64,000 nucleotides of DNA. Source: CAYIBZ01 sp964361795 (GTDB taxonomy: Bacteria; Patescibacteriota; Minisyncoccia; UBA6257; WO2-44-18). Where the stretch lies: NCBI GenBank assembly GCA_964361795.1, contig CAYIBZ010000002.1:1-64000 (forward strand), given 5' to 3'. A program made the position numbers and the translations under genes. Below the pieces are notes generated by a model. It had not been told where the DNA came from. It made no database searches and was given only the letters and a program-made list of their open reading frames with translations. Below, one piece after another: positions 8,492 through 17,197 of the stretch (its first letter is position 1; every line of letters starts with the position of its first letter).

Positions 8492-8504
8492 TACATGATA
8501 AAAT
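8475..8504 (+). promoter_or_regulatory. Promoter of the plus-strand methyltransferase
   Basis: TTGGAT, an 18-base spacer and TAAAAT end 12 bases before the ATG at 8517. The predicted leader is about six bases, with no room for a normal ribosome-binding site. Confidence 0.5.
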
Positions 8505-8516
8505 GACTATCGAAAC

Positions 8517-9413
8517 ATGAAATCCACCGATCCTCGCTTCATCGACATACTTCACTGTCCAAACTGTCAAACTGGCAAACTGATCTCTCAAGAAAATCAT
8601 TTGGCGTGCCAACAATGTCGAACGGCCTATCCGATCAGAAATTCCGCGCCGTTTTTAATCCACAACGAATTGATAGAACAATACAAAAAATATCAGCAAG
8701 AAATAGAATCTCCAGTCAATCGCTTAAAAACCTTAATCAAAAAATTGCCTTGGCTGTTTTCGTTCCTCACTTACGCCATCGGTAGTATTTCCTTTTTTGG
8801 CTGGTCGCCAAAAAAAACTCTGAAAAAATTGTATCGGGAAAACGAGCTTGGCGATAAAATTATTATTAATCTCGGATCGGGTACCGAAACTGTCCATCCG
8901 GAAGTCATTAATCTAGATATTTTTCCATTTAAAAACGTCAACTTGGTAACCGATGCTACCAAACTATCCATCAATGATAATGCCGTAGATATGATAATCA
9001 CCCAGTCTACCCTGGAGCATGTGCCGAACGCGGAATTGGCCATTAAAGAAATCTGTCGAGTAGTTAAACCAGGCGGATTTGTTTACGTGAGTATACCGTT
9101 CTTAATGCCATTCCATGCCTCGCCCAACGACTACTTTCGCCTGACCAACGAAGGGCTGAAGCGCAGATTTGCCGCGTTTGAACAACGGCGCGTCGGCATG
9201 AACGGCGGGCCGGCATCGGCGCTGGTTAGCTTTTTGATGCATTTTTTGGCGCTACCCTTCTCGATTATTTCAACCGGTCTATATAATTTTATGACCTATA
9301 TAATAATGGCTATACTATCGCCTCTCCGAATCTTGGATTTGGTTTTCTATCTCTTCCCGAAGTCAATGGATGCCGCCGCGATGACCTACTTTATCGGAAA
9401 GAAAAAAGGATAA
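8517..9413 (+). CDS. Zinc-ribbon class I SAM methyltransferase with C-terminal membrane segments
   Basis: A 298-residue methyltransferase. Residues 14-50 form a Trm112-like zinc ribbon (CPNC and CQQC pairs). The Rossmann core follows: IINLGSGT as the SAM loop, INLDIF, then EHVPNAELAIKEICRVVKPGGFVYVSIPF. A hydrophobic stretch near residues 235-275 could anchor it to the membrane. It is transcribed divergently from the heptose kinase and ends one base before the convergent epimerase gene. The substrate is unknown; sugar or lipid-linked glycan methylation is inferred from the locus. Confidence 0.78.
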   Translation: MKSTDPRFIDILHCPNCQTGKLISQENHLACQQCRTAYPIRNSAPFLIHNELIEQYKKYQQEIESPVNRLKTLIKKLPWLFSFLTYAIGSISFFGWSPKKTLKKLYRENELGDKIIINLGSGTETVHPEVINLDIFPFKNVNLVTDATKLSINDNAVDMIITQSTLEHVPNAELAIKEICRVVKPGGFVYVSIPFLMPFHASPNDYFRLTNEGLKRRFAAFEQRRVGMNGGPASALVSFLMHFLALPFSIISTGLYNFMTYIIMAILSPLRILDLVFYLFPKSMDAAAMTYFIGKKKG

Positions 9414-9414
9414 A

Positions 9415-10341
9415 TTACTTTTTTAAGCGTTCGGTGTAATACTCTATTGTGTGTTTCAACCCGGTTTCCAGATCCACGATCGGCTTCCAACCAAGTTCTT
9501 TCTTGATCTTGGAAATATCGGCAACTAATACGTTCGGATCGCCGGGGCGTTCTCCTTGATCCACTATTTTCAAATCCTTGCCGATTATTTTTTTAATCGT
9601 CAGCGCGATATCCAGCATTTTACGACCGTCACCACTGCCGACATTATAGGTTCGGAAGCCATTCTTCTTATCCATAGCGGCGAGAATGTTCGCTCGCGCC
9701 ACATCGTCAACATAGATATAATCCTTAATCTGTTTGCCGCCCCAGTATACCCAAATGGTGTTACCGGTCAGCGCCCACTGAATCCAGCTTGGTACGGCCC
9801 GAGTTACCGGCTTTTGCTCATCGCCCGGACCGTAAACGTTAAAATAACGTAAAGCCGCGCTGTTTATTCCGAAAGAATGATAATAAGCGCTCAAAGCAGA
9901 TTCAAAAGTGTATTTGGAGGCGCCGTAAGGATTAATGGGTTCTTTCTGGTCTTCTTCCTGCACCGGATTTCGTTTTGGCTCTCCATAAACTGATGAAGAA
10001 GATGAATAAATTATTTTCTTCACGCCCTTCTTACGCATCGCTTCTAACAATCGCACGCCATAAGTAAGATTATTTTCAAAGGCCGCCTCGGGTTTTTCCA
10101 AAGAGATTTTAATGATGCCTAGCGCCGCTAAATGGAACACCACATCTTTTTTATTCAGCAATTTTTCCAATAGCTTGCTGTCACTAAGACTACCCACCAC
10201 AAGTTTTGCCCTAGAATCCGTAGTGCTTCGGCCGCTGGATGAAAGATCGTCAATGACCGTCACTTCGTGACCGCCATCGCACAGATGTCTGACTAAAGTG
10301 GCGCCTATAAAACCGGCTCCGCCGGTAATCAATACCTTCAT
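9415..10341 (-). CDS. NAD-dependent nucleotide-sugar epimerase/dehydratase (GalE/WbpP type)
   Basis: Extended SDR of about 308 residues. MKVLITGGAGFIGATLV binds NAD(P); SSSSSVYGEP and YGASKYTFE give the Ser and Tyr-x3-Lys catalytic residues; LRYFNVYGPGDEQ and RPGDP are typical of the GalE/UDP-glucose 4-epimerase branch. I use the ATG at 10341; an in-frame TTG lies nine bases upstream. A promoter with a consensus TTGACA ends eight bases before this ATG. Its partner gene downstream is the convergent plus-strand methyltransferase. Exact sugar specificity cannot be assigned. Confidence 0.82.
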   Translation of the reverse strand: MKVLITGGAGFIGATLVRHLCDGGHEVTVIDDLSSSGRSTTDSRAKLVVGSLSDSKLLEKLLNKKDVVFHLAALGIIKISLEKPEAAFENNLTYGVRLLEAMRKKGVKKIIYSSSSSVYGEPKRNPVQEEDQKEPINPYGASKYTFESALSAYYHSFGINSAALRYFNVYGPGDEQKPVTRAVPSWIQWALTGNTIWVYWGGKQIKDYIYVDDVARANILAAMDKKNGFRTYNVGSGDGRKMLDIALTIKKIIGKDLKIVDQGERPGDPNVLVADISKIKKELGWKPIVDLETGLKHTIEYYTERLKK

Positions 10342-10349
10342 TTGCTTCA

Positions 10350-10378
10350 ACTTTAAGACCGTTTTTGACGCTTGTCAA
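10350..10378 (-). promoter_or_regulatory. Promoter of the 9415-10341 epimerase
   Basis: Consensus TTGACA, a 17-base spacer and TAAAGT end eight bases before the ATG, predicting a leaderless or near-leaderless transcript. An inverted repeat (TTTGAC, four bases, GTCAAA; 10364-10379) spans the -35 box and could be an operator. Confidence 0.5.
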
Positions 10379-10390
10379 ACGATCGAGTTT

Positions 10391-11347
10391 TTAGTGAGCT
10401 GCTTTTTGCATTACAACTCGCATGTTTGAGGTTTTTCCGTAAAAAATCAAAATGACAAGGTCAAAAATAGTGAAGACTACAAGTAAGAGCGGGTTTTGAT
10501 AAGTAAAAACGCTGGCAATCTTCGGATAATTCTTGTCCAGCAACATGTTTCTTATAGAGTGTATCCAAAATATCGGGTATGGAAAATACTGAATCCTGAC
10601 AATCTCGAGATGCGCTAAGGCCGCCAATTCTTTCAAGCTTGTTTCGTTAAAAAGCCATAAGTGACGCGGGATCTGATAGCCGTCCCAATATCCTTTAGAA
10701 AATATTTTAGCGTCCAGCGAATCAATTGATGGCGTCTCAATAAATAAATATCCGCCGTCTTTTAGGGCGCCGGCCAGATTGTTTATTGCTTTAAGCGGAT
10801 GATACAGGTGTTCGATAACCTGAAACATAGTGATTACGTCAAATTTTTCGGTGGTGGTAAATTCATCCAATGTTCCCGGCATAACCCCGAAACCCTCATT
10901 TTTGAGCGGCTCCAAAATCTTTTCGGAAAAATCGTTAGCGTATAAATTGTCGGAACTTCCAATGATTTTTTTCAAGATCTTTAAAAATACGCCGCTGCCA
11001 GATCCGGCATCTAAAATTTTTATTTCATCTTTTTTTCTACCCGATAATTTAATTACCGCCTTCGCCTTTCTACGTTGCAAAAAATCTCTGACAACTTTGG
11101 CTATACCGCCGATCTTATTAAACTGAAAAGGGATAAATTCCGAGGAATATATTATATCCAGCGAATCCGGAGTTGGTTGCGGATATAAATAAACTAAATT
11201 TCCATTGTCGCAGGAACGTAATTCAAAAGCATTCGCGCAGGTATTATATTCGAAATCGCGACCCTTGCCTAAAACCGTATACGAAACAATCTCTTTGTTA
11301 AAATATTTTTCTGCTTTTTGTGTTTTTATCAAAGACTTAGACTCCAT
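10391..11347 (-). CDS. Class I SAM methyltransferase with C-terminal membrane helix
   Basis: A 318-residue methyltransferase of the Methyltransf_23 type. LDAGSGSGVFLKIL near residue 115 is the SAM loop, NDFS the acidic end of strand 2, and IEHLYHPLKAINNLAGALKDGGYLFIETPS the C-terminal core, followed by RHLWLFNETSL seen in glycan-locus methyltransferases. A strongly hydrophobic stretch near residues 280-300 (LLLVVFTIFDLVILIF) suggests membrane attachment. It follows a 55-residue small open reading frame and a GT-C-like membrane protein. The substrate is unknown. Confidence 0.77.
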   Translation of the reverse strand: MESKSLIKTQKAEKYFNKEIVSYTVLGKGRDFEYNTCANAFELRSCDNGNLVYLYPQPTPDSLDIIYSSEFIPFQFNKIGGIAKVVRDFLQRRKAKAVIKLSGRKKDEIKILDAGSGSGVFLKILKKIIGSSDNLYANDFSEKILEPLKNEGFGVMPGTLDEFTTTEKFDVITMFQVIEHLYHPLKAINNLAGALKDGGYLFIETPSIDSLDAKIFSKGYWDGYQIPRHLWLFNETSLKELAALAHLEIVRIQYFPYPIFWIHSIRNMLLDKNYPKIASVFTYQNPLLLVVFTIFDLVILIFYGKTSNMRVVMQKAAH

Positions 11348-11351
11348 AATT

Positions 11352-11519
11352 TTATTTCATACCATCGCCTTTCCTGACTAATACTAACCAATTATTAGGA
11401 TCTTCCGTTAAATCTCCTAAGCCAAAAAGTAAACAAATTGGTATTCTGATTATCGCATAAAGAGTCATGAACGGCGGCAAAGGATAAAAAAGAAATTTTT
11501 GTATTACTGTTCTCTGCAT
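11352..11519 (-). CDS. Small 55-residue protein or methyltransferase remnant
   Basis: A short reading frame (55 residues, ATG to TAA) fills the gap between the GT-C-like gene and the methyltransferase, starting six bases after one stop and ending five bases before the next start. The sequence has a hydrophobic middle (residues 17-35) and a tail, GLGDLTEDPNNWLVLVRKG, which resembles the C-terminal strands of class I methyltransferases. It is either a genuine small membrane-associated peptide or the remnant of a deleted methyltransferase. There is no clear ribosome-binding site. Confidence 0.38.
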   Translation of the reverse strand: MQRTVIQKFLFYPLPPFMTLYAIIRIPICLLFGLGDLTEDPNNWLVLVRKGDGMK

Positions 11520-11524
11520 ACTAG

Positions 11525-13372
11525 CTATTTAATATTATAAACTTCTACCGCTTCATTGCGATAAACTAATTCCAAGTTACTAAGGCCATGTAAAGATATT
11601 TGGCTAAAATCCCGCTCCCATGGTCCATAGAAAACGTAATCCGCTTCAACATCTTTAAAACTAACAAAAAATTTTTGGTAACGATCGAGTAATTCTCTAA
11701 TTTTATATTCGGGAATCCGCCGATCGCGGGGGTTTTCCGGAGTGATAAAGTAATTTTGGTACAGGTAAGTGCGCGCGTCGGCGAGGTTGCTTATGGCGTA
11801 TGCCTGATCGCAATTATCGCGGCAAATTAGGCCTGCGCCGTCGCGCAGCCGGGCTCCCAAAATTTTTGGATCAACATTAAATAATTTATTGGCGGCCAGG
11901 AAGCGCTCTTCCATGTCAAAGTTGGAAATGGAGGTAACTTGTCCCCATGGTAAAAATGGCCTGGCCGAAGTATATGCCGAGATATAAATGGAAGTCAGTA
12001 ATGACGGCGATATCACTTTTGGCTCATTTAGGTTTTGGTCCATCCAGCGGTAGGCGGTCAAAACATCTTCTGGTAAAACATAATTTTTCAAAGTTTCCTG
12101 ATTCGGCGAAATAAACATCGCCGCATTAATAACCTTTTTAAGGATCAGAAGTGATGATAAAACCAGCATAATCGCCAAAATGAATTGGGCTTTTTTCGAA
12201 TATTTCCAATCCTTGTATCCGCAATATACGATATCCAAAACAATCACGAACAGAATCGGATTAATCGCTCTTGGCCAATGATCCGAGTGTGGAACATAAC
12301 CGATAACTAATTGGATATTCCAAATTATGAAAGCCGCGGCTATAGCGCAAAAATACAGCACGGCCCGCAGTCGCCTTTCCGGAACACGCCACATTGTCCA
12401 ATAGACCAAAACTGCGGCGGTCGCGTAAATGATATAGGCCGGCCACACCTGCCATGTAAAATTACGACCAATCTCCAAACCGATGCGATCAATCAGATCT
12501 TCGCCTCCAGGTACGGCCTTCAAGGCGAAATAATTTATGAAATAAGGAATGCTAACCACAGCAGTCGTCGCAACCAATAAACCGGTATTTCTCAAGCGGG
12601 GCCAATCAGTCTTTCGGAGCCGAAATAAACAATACAAAAACACCAACACTAGAACCACTGCCCAATAAACCCAAATATGAAAATAAGTATAAAATAACAA
12701 CCCGGCTGTGAAGCCGGCCAAAATCGAGTATGCCCATATGGATTTCTGCCAAAATAGAAGAAAACTCGCAATAGCTGCGAGATACGGAATCGTCGTAAGT
12801 AACGGGTGATCGGCTCGAGAGTAAAAAAGCAAAGGTAAAAGCGTCTTGATCCCGGGATAAAAGTTTTTTAGAACAATGTTGGAAAAATTAGTTAAACCAA
12901 GGAAGGCTTCGGTGGTCACCAGCGAAACCGGGGTCAGGATGCCTATTAAACCGAAAAAAAGTGACCATAATTTAGTCCGTTCAAAAATTATCAGACCGAT
13001 CCCGTAAAACAGCAAAAATAAAATTGCCGGAATTACAAACAGAGCCGTCAAATAACCGTTAGTAATATCGCCAAATAGTGATATAAAAAAACCCAAGATC
13101 AGCGGCGGCAAAGAAGGATACATGCCTGGACTACTGTAATCAAAAAATAGGTCGGCGGGGGGGAAGTGGCCATCCGCGACCTCCCGAGCGAATTGGAAAT
13201 AACCGTCTCCACCGTCATGCAAACGTAAAAACTGATTAAGTACGAATGTCCGACCGGTTGCCTCAACGGCTTGCTTGATCAATAACTGTGGCGTAACGCT
13301 CAAGGAGCCAACCAATATAGTGGCTAGAACCAGAACTGCTATCCAAATATAATTAGCGCGCTGTTTGGACAT
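11525..13372 (-). CDS. GT-C-like polytopic membrane protein
   Basis: About 615 residues with one N-terminal helix, a large first extracytoplasmic loop (GDGYFQFAREVADGHFPPAD), around ten further membrane segments, and a soluble C-terminal domain of about 200 residues with YTSARPFLPWGQ and DADYVFYGPWERDF-like elements. The acidic first loop and overall plan resemble GT-C glycosyltransferases that use polyprenyl-phosphate sugars. A clear paralogue, broken by an insertion, is at 43940-46013. The ATG giving MSKQRANYIW is chosen; a TTG-initiated form would overlap the upstream GT2. Two GT2 genes of the dolichyl-phosphate-mannose-synthase type lie directly upstream and could make its lipid donor. 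A Wzy-like polymerase is an alternative. Confidence 0.6.
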   Translation of the reverse strand: MSKQRANYIWIAVLVLATILVGSLSVTPQLLIKQAVEATGRTFVLNQFLRLHDGGDGYFQFAREVADGHFPPADLFFDYSSPGMYPSLPPLILGFFISLFGDITNGYLTALFVIPAILFLLFYGIGLIIFERTKLWSLFFGLIGILTPVSLVTTEAFLGLTNFSNIVLKNFYPGIKTLLPLLFYSRADHPLLTTIPYLAAIASFLLFWQKSIWAYSILAGFTAGLLFYTYFHIWVYWAVVLVLVFLYCLFRLRKTDWPRLRNTGLLVATTAVVSIPYFINYFALKAVPGGEDLIDRIGLEIGRNFTWQVWPAYIIYATAAVLVYWTMWRVPERRLRAVLYFCAIAAAFIIWNIQLVIGYVPHSDHWPRAINPILFVIVLDIVYCGYKDWKYSKKAQFILAIMLVLSSLLILKKVINAAMFISPNQETLKNYVLPEDVLTAYRWMDQNLNEPKVISPSLLTSIYISAYTSARPFLPWGQVTSISNFDMEERFLAANKLFNVDPKILGARLRDGAGLICRDNCDQAYAISNLADARTYLYQNYFITPENPRDRRIPEYKIRELLDRYQKFFVSFKDVEADYVFYGPWERDFSQISLHGLSNLELVYRNEAVEVYNIK

Positions 13373-13392
13373 AATTAAAATATTCAAAATTC

Positions 13393-14121
13393 TTAGTGGA
13401 ATTTTTTCCAAACTTTAATCGTATCTTTCAAAAAACCGAAAATAATCGCCGGCCTTATGAACGCGAAAATCTTCCCACCTGCCCATATCTGGGCCTCGGC
13501 AACGCCCCGAGTTCTGGGATAATGATGAACCCCAATCTCCCCTATCGTGAACCCGTTCCGAAGCGCGGTAAGGTAAATTTCAACGTTCACAACACCCTGC
13601 GTCAGATCAGGCAAAAAATTAACGACGTCAATCACCTTGCGACGATATAATTTGAACGCGCAATTAATATCTTTAACCTTCAGGCCAAAAAGCAACCGCA
13701 TCGTCCAATTATAAATTTTAGAGGTCCAGGCCCGCATCAAAGGATCGAATCGTTTTAACTTATAACCGGTTACGATGTCGTATTTAGAAATCAGCGGCAA
13801 CAGAAGATCGAGTTCATTGATATCGAACTGCATGTCGCCATCGGTGTAAAAAATCAATTCTTTTCTAGAATTTTTGAATCCGTCCCGCAATACTTGCGCG
13901 TAGCCAAAATTCTTCGGCTTAGCTATAAGCCGCAATTGCGGAATATCTTTTTGCAGTTCCGTAGTGATCTCGTTGGTTCGATCAATACTCCCCTCGCTCA
14001 CAACCAGAATCTCGTAATTCTGAAAACGCGGCTTTAAATAATTATTTATTTTCATAACGGCTTCACGGACATTTTCTTCTTCGTTATAGCAAGGTATAAA
14101 GACCGAGATGCTTTGATTCAT
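13393..14121 (-). CDS. GT2 glycosyltransferase (polyprenyl-phosphate sugar synthase-like)
   Basis: A 242-residue GT-A fold protein with SVFIPCYNEEENV, VSEGSIDRT and the DGDMQFD metal-binding motif. It has no long C-terminal membrane region, so it resembles catalytic-domain-only dolichyl/undecaprenyl-phosphate hexose synthases. Its ATG overlaps the stop of the second GT2 (TAATG), indicating coupling. The usual second-strand sequence VDDGS is VSEGS here, a conservative but noticeable change. With the adjacent GT-C-like protein, I infer a lipid-phosphate-sugar pathway. Confidence 0.8.
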   Translation of the reverse strand: MNQSISVFIPCYNEEENVREAVMKINNYLKPRFQNYEILVVSEGSIDRTNEITTELQKDIPQLRLIAKPKNFGYAQVLRDGFKNSRKELIFYTDGDMQFDINELDLLLPLISKYDIVTGYKLKRFDPLMRAWTSKIYNWTMRLLFGLKVKDINCAFKLYRRKVIDVVNFLPDLTQGVVNVEIYLTALRNGFTIGEIGVHHYPRTRGVAEAQIWAGGKIFAFIRPAIIFGFLKDTIKVWKKFH

Positions 14122-15041
14122 TATTTCACTATAACCTCTTTTATATTGTAGGGAGGTTTCCCGGTGGATTCATGGTAGTTCCTTATCAATAATTCCGCTA
14201 AAAATCCCATCGCGAATAAGACCAAGCCGGAAATAAAAAACAGCGAAGCTACAAGTGGCAATGGCGAGCGCCCGAAATCAAAACCTTCAAAAATTTTCAG
14301 ATAAGCGGAGTAGCCGCCAGAAAGAATAGCCAGAAACCAACTGAACAGGGCGAGACCGCCGAAGATCAGAAGTGGCCTAACCGTGGACGTGAGAAACCTG
14401 ACGGTTAAAAGATCCGATATGTCCTTAACGGCTTTCAAAAAATTATGTTTAGATACGCCTAACTTTCTGGCGTGATGATTAACTTCCACTTCGGCGACTT
14501 TCGCGCCCTGCAAAAAAAGATATGCCGGTAAAAAAACGTGCATTTCTCCATAAAGATGGACGTCTTTTAAAACAGACGCGCGATAGGCCTTCAGAGCGCA
14601 GGCATGATCATGAAGATAAAGGCCAGTAACTTTGCGGGTCAGCCAATTAGCCAGACGAGAGAGGACCTTCCTGTCCGCTGGGTCGTGTCGGTTTTTCCGC
14701 CAGCCGGAAACCACGTCATATCCTTCGTTAATTTTCGTGATAAGATTAGGAATATCTTCCGGGTCATTTTGCAAATCGGCGTCCATGGTGATAACGATGT
14801 CACCCTTGGCCAATTTCAACCCCGCGTCCAGCCCGGCGGTCTGACCAATGTTTTTAGCTATAACAACTATTTTGATTGGAGAAAGTTTTTTGAGTTTTTC
14901 TAGGGTCCGATCAGTCGAACCATTATCAACAGCAATAATCTCGTAGGGCTGGCCAATTTTATCTAATACTCTAAGAATAGTTCCATAGAGCACTTCAACG
15001 CTTTCTTCTTCGTTATAAGCGGGAAATACTACAGAAATCAT
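14121..15041 (-). CDS. GT2 glycosyltransferase with two C-terminal membrane helices (GtrB/ArnC-like)
   Basis: About 306 residues. MISVVFPAYNEEESVE starts a GT-A domain; VDNGSTDRT and MDADLQNDPEDIP supply nucleotide and metal binding. Two membrane helices near residues 225-250 and 265-290 match the GtrB/ArnC/DPMS class that makes undecaprenyl-phosphate sugars. The ATG at 15041 is preferred over a TTG 18 bases upstream because it begins the conserved first strand. It is coupled to the next GT2 by TAATG and, with the GT-C-like gene, forms a likely donor-synthesis and transfer set. Confidence 0.83.
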   Translation of the reverse strand: MISVVFPAYNEEESVEVLYGTILRVLDKIGQPYEIIAVDNGSTDRTLEKLKKLSPIKIVVIAKNIGQTAGLDAGLKLAKGDIVITMDADLQNDPEDIPNLITKINEGYDVVSGWRKNRHDPADRKVLSRLANWLTRKVTGLYLHDHACALKAYRASVLKDVHLYGEMHVFLPAYLFLQGAKVAEVEVNHHARKLGVSKHNFLKAVKDISDLLTVRFLTSTVRPLLIFGGLALFSWFLAILSGGYSAYLKIFEGFDFGRSPLPLVASLFFISGLVLFAMGFLAELLIRNYHESTGKPPYNIKEVIVK

Positions 15042-15082
15042 TACTGAATAGTAAGCCAATTACTCTTATAATTCAATCGCAG

Positions 15083-16201
15083 TTATTTCTTAAGGATTTT
15101 CTCTTTTTCCAATTTTTTCATGCTCTCTTGAAGATATTTTATAGCCTCCGGACAGCTTTTTGCCCATTCTACAAACTCCGTAACACTATCGAAAATATTT
15201 CGCTTGGGCCGCCAACCCAACTTTTTGAGTTTGGAAATGTCCATTATGGAATTACGCGGAGCGTTAATCCTGAACAGGCCGGGCAAGACCGTACGGAATT
15301 TAACTCTCACAAATTTACAAACTGCCCTCGCGAGATCATTTACTCTAGTTTGGCCTCCACTACCGACATTAAAGACCTGATAATCCGCTCGCGGATCTTT
15401 CAAAACTGTAAGGTGGGCGTCAACAACATCATGAACATTAACAAAATCCCGAACCTGCTGGCCATCTTCCTGCATTACAATCGGTTGATCGGCCAATGCT
15501 CGCACGCAGAAATCCCGTAAGGCTCCGGAATAGAAATGACGGATGGACTGGCGTGATCCCTGGACAATCGAATAGCGAAGCGCAACGGACGGTATCTGAT
15601 AAATTTTTCCAAGGATTATAGCAGTTTTTTCTGATGCCCACTTGGAAATACCATAGGGTATCACAGGTTTCGGATCATCATCTTCCAGTTCCGGCATCGG
15701 TTCAGCTAATGCTTGATCTTTGGGACAAATCACTTCCCATTGATGTCCATGTAATTGCGATTCCGGCCGTGATTCGGCGTAAAAAACACCATGCTTCGAA
15801 CAACGGTACTTGCCTTCTCCGTAGAGAGATTGAGAAGAGGCCACGATTACCTTCTTTATCGGTAGCTTCTTTTCCAGAATAATTTCATAAAGCAAAGCTG
15901 CGCTACGTGAATTAGTATCAAAAAAAGTAGAAAAATCCGGATGATAATCCATGTAAGCGGCCAGATGGAAAACGTAAGAAACGCCCCGCAGCGCTTTTTC
16001 CCAATCTTTCTTATTCCGCACATCGCCCTTCATGAACTTCGCCTTTTTATTAAACCAATCCGGCAACTTACCGTTGTGAGTAGGCGGTTGAAGATTATCC
16101 AGCACCCGGACTCGATAACCATTTTCAATCAGCGCGTCCACTAGGTGCGAACCGATGAATCCGGCCCCGCCAGTTACTAAAACAAGGTTATTTTTGGGCA
16201 T
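15083..16201 (-). CDS. Extended SDR with cysteine-containing insert (dTDP-L-rhamnose 4-epimerase type)
   Basis: NAD-dependent nucleotide-sugar epimerase of 372 residues: LVLVTGGAGFIGSHLV at the N-terminus, SSQSLYGEG, and IPYGISKWASE as the Tyr-x3-Lys motif. Between the catalytic Ser and Tyr is an insert of about 50 residues with GKYRCSKHG and VICPKD, the pattern I recall from dTDP-L-rhamnose 4-epimerase (WbiB-like) proteins, where the extra segment carries metal-binding cysteines. Only two such cysteines are retained here. The C-terminus extends with a charged helix. It overlaps the oxidoreductase gene upstream by 14 bases. Specificity is an inference. Confidence 0.7.
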   Translation of the reverse strand: MPKNNLVLVTGGAGFIGSHLVDALIENGYRVRVLDNLQPPTHNGKLPDWFNKKAKFMKGDVRNKKDWEKALRGVSYVFHLAAYMDYHPDFSTFFDTNSRSAALLYEIILEKKLPIKKVIVASSQSLYGEGKYRCSKHGVFYAESRPESQLHGHQWEVICPKDQALAEPMPELEDDDPKPVIPYGISKWASEKTAIILGKIYQIPSVALRYSIVQGSRQSIRHFYSGALRDFCVRALADQPIVMQEDGQQVRDFVNVHDVVDAHLTVLKDPRADYQVFNVGSGGQTRVNDLARAVCKFVRVKFRTVLPGLFRINAPRNSIMDISKLKKLGWRPKRNIFDSVTEFVEWAKSCPEAIKYLQESMKKLEKEKILKK

Positions 16202-17195
16202 AAATTTTTTCCACGATTCTTAAAGTTTCATAAGCGTCACGACCACTGGGCTTAGTCTCACGACCACTTTTAACCGCATCGGCAAATTCTTTCAAAACTA
16301 GCGCCAAGGAACGATCAGCGTCCGAATTGCAAATAACTCTGTTTTCTTTCGGAGAACCAATAAAATTTCCCGGCCGAATTCCGAAAATCAACTTTTCTTC
16401 CCCGCCATATCTTTTCCCTAGCCCTTCAACCTTCAAGAATCCCCTGGTTCCATATATTTCAAACGAATGGATTGGATCCCAGTTGGTCCAGCTAACATGA
16501 ATGGAGGCAACCCGGTTTTTGGTGTTTTTCAAAAGTACAAATGCGTTATCGTCAACATCGGAACTCCAAAACAAATTTTCTGCGAAACCGACAATTTCTT
16601 TTACATTGCCCAAAAAATATTTAGCCAAGTCTATCATATGAACTCCTTGATCCAGCAACTCACCACCGCCAAGAACTTTTCTGTGACGCCATTCCTTTTT
16701 ATAACCAGGACGTCCGCCAAAACCGTAACGAGCCCGGATAAATAAAATCTCGCCTATCTTACCTTCCTTGATTGCCTTATCGGCTTTCACGAAAGCGTCA
16801 TGGAAACGATGGTTGAAGGATACTAAATAATGAAGCTTTTTTCTTTTAGCAAGTAAAATCGCTTTTTGAATGTCAGATGATTTTACAGCGCCCGGTTTCT
16901 CGCAAATGACATTTTTGCCAGCGCTTAAGGAGATTAATGAAATCGGCGCCAATAAAAAAGTCGGGACCGCTATGATTACCGTGTCGATATCATCACGCTT
17001 TAAAATATTCCGATAATCCGCCGCCGCCTCGCAATTTTTCAGCATGATTGCCAACTCCTTCGCGCGATTAATGTCCTTATCCGCTATGACACGCAAAGTA
17101 AAATCCGATGAATGCGTAGCTGCCATAACCCAGCGCTTGCCCATTCCACCGGCGCCGATTAAGGCCAGATTCATTTTTTTATTGATTTTTTTCAT
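16188..17195 (-). CDS. Gfo/Idh/MocA-family sugar oxidoreductase
   Basis: NAD(P)-dependent dehydrogenase of 335 residues. LALIGAGGMGKRW is the Rossmann dinucleotide motif, VICEKPGA the EKP signature with the conserved lysine, and GGGELLDQGVHMIDLAKYFLG the C-terminal catalytic segment with HxxD. It lies two bases downstream of the SDR/UDP-sugar dehydrogenase fusion, so it probably acts on the product of that enzyme, for example a 3-keto nucleotide sugar as in WlbA-type pathways. A second, different family member is at 21405-22391. Confidence 0.82.
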   Translation of the reverse strand: MKKINKKMNLALIGAGGMGKRWVMAATHSSDFTLRVIADKDINRAKELAIMLKNCEAAADYRNILKRDDIDTVIIAVPTFLLAPISLISLSAGKNVICEKPGAVKSSDIQKAILLAKRKKLHYLVSFNHRFHDAFVKADKAIKEGKIGEILFIRARYGFGGRPGYKKEWRHRKVLGGGELLDQGVHMIDLAKYFLGNVKEIVGFAENLFWSSDVDDNAFVLLKNTKNRVASIHVSWTNWDPIHSFEIYGTRGFLKVEGLGKRYGGEEKLIFGIRPGNFIGSPKENRVICNSDADRSLALVLKEFADAVKSGRETKPSGRDAYETLRIVEKIYAQK

Positions 17196-17197
17196 GA

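Noticed and set aside
15128..15520. A 130-residue plus-strand gene
   Set aside because: Antisense to the conserved SDR gene; composition and lack of motifs indicate a shadow frame.
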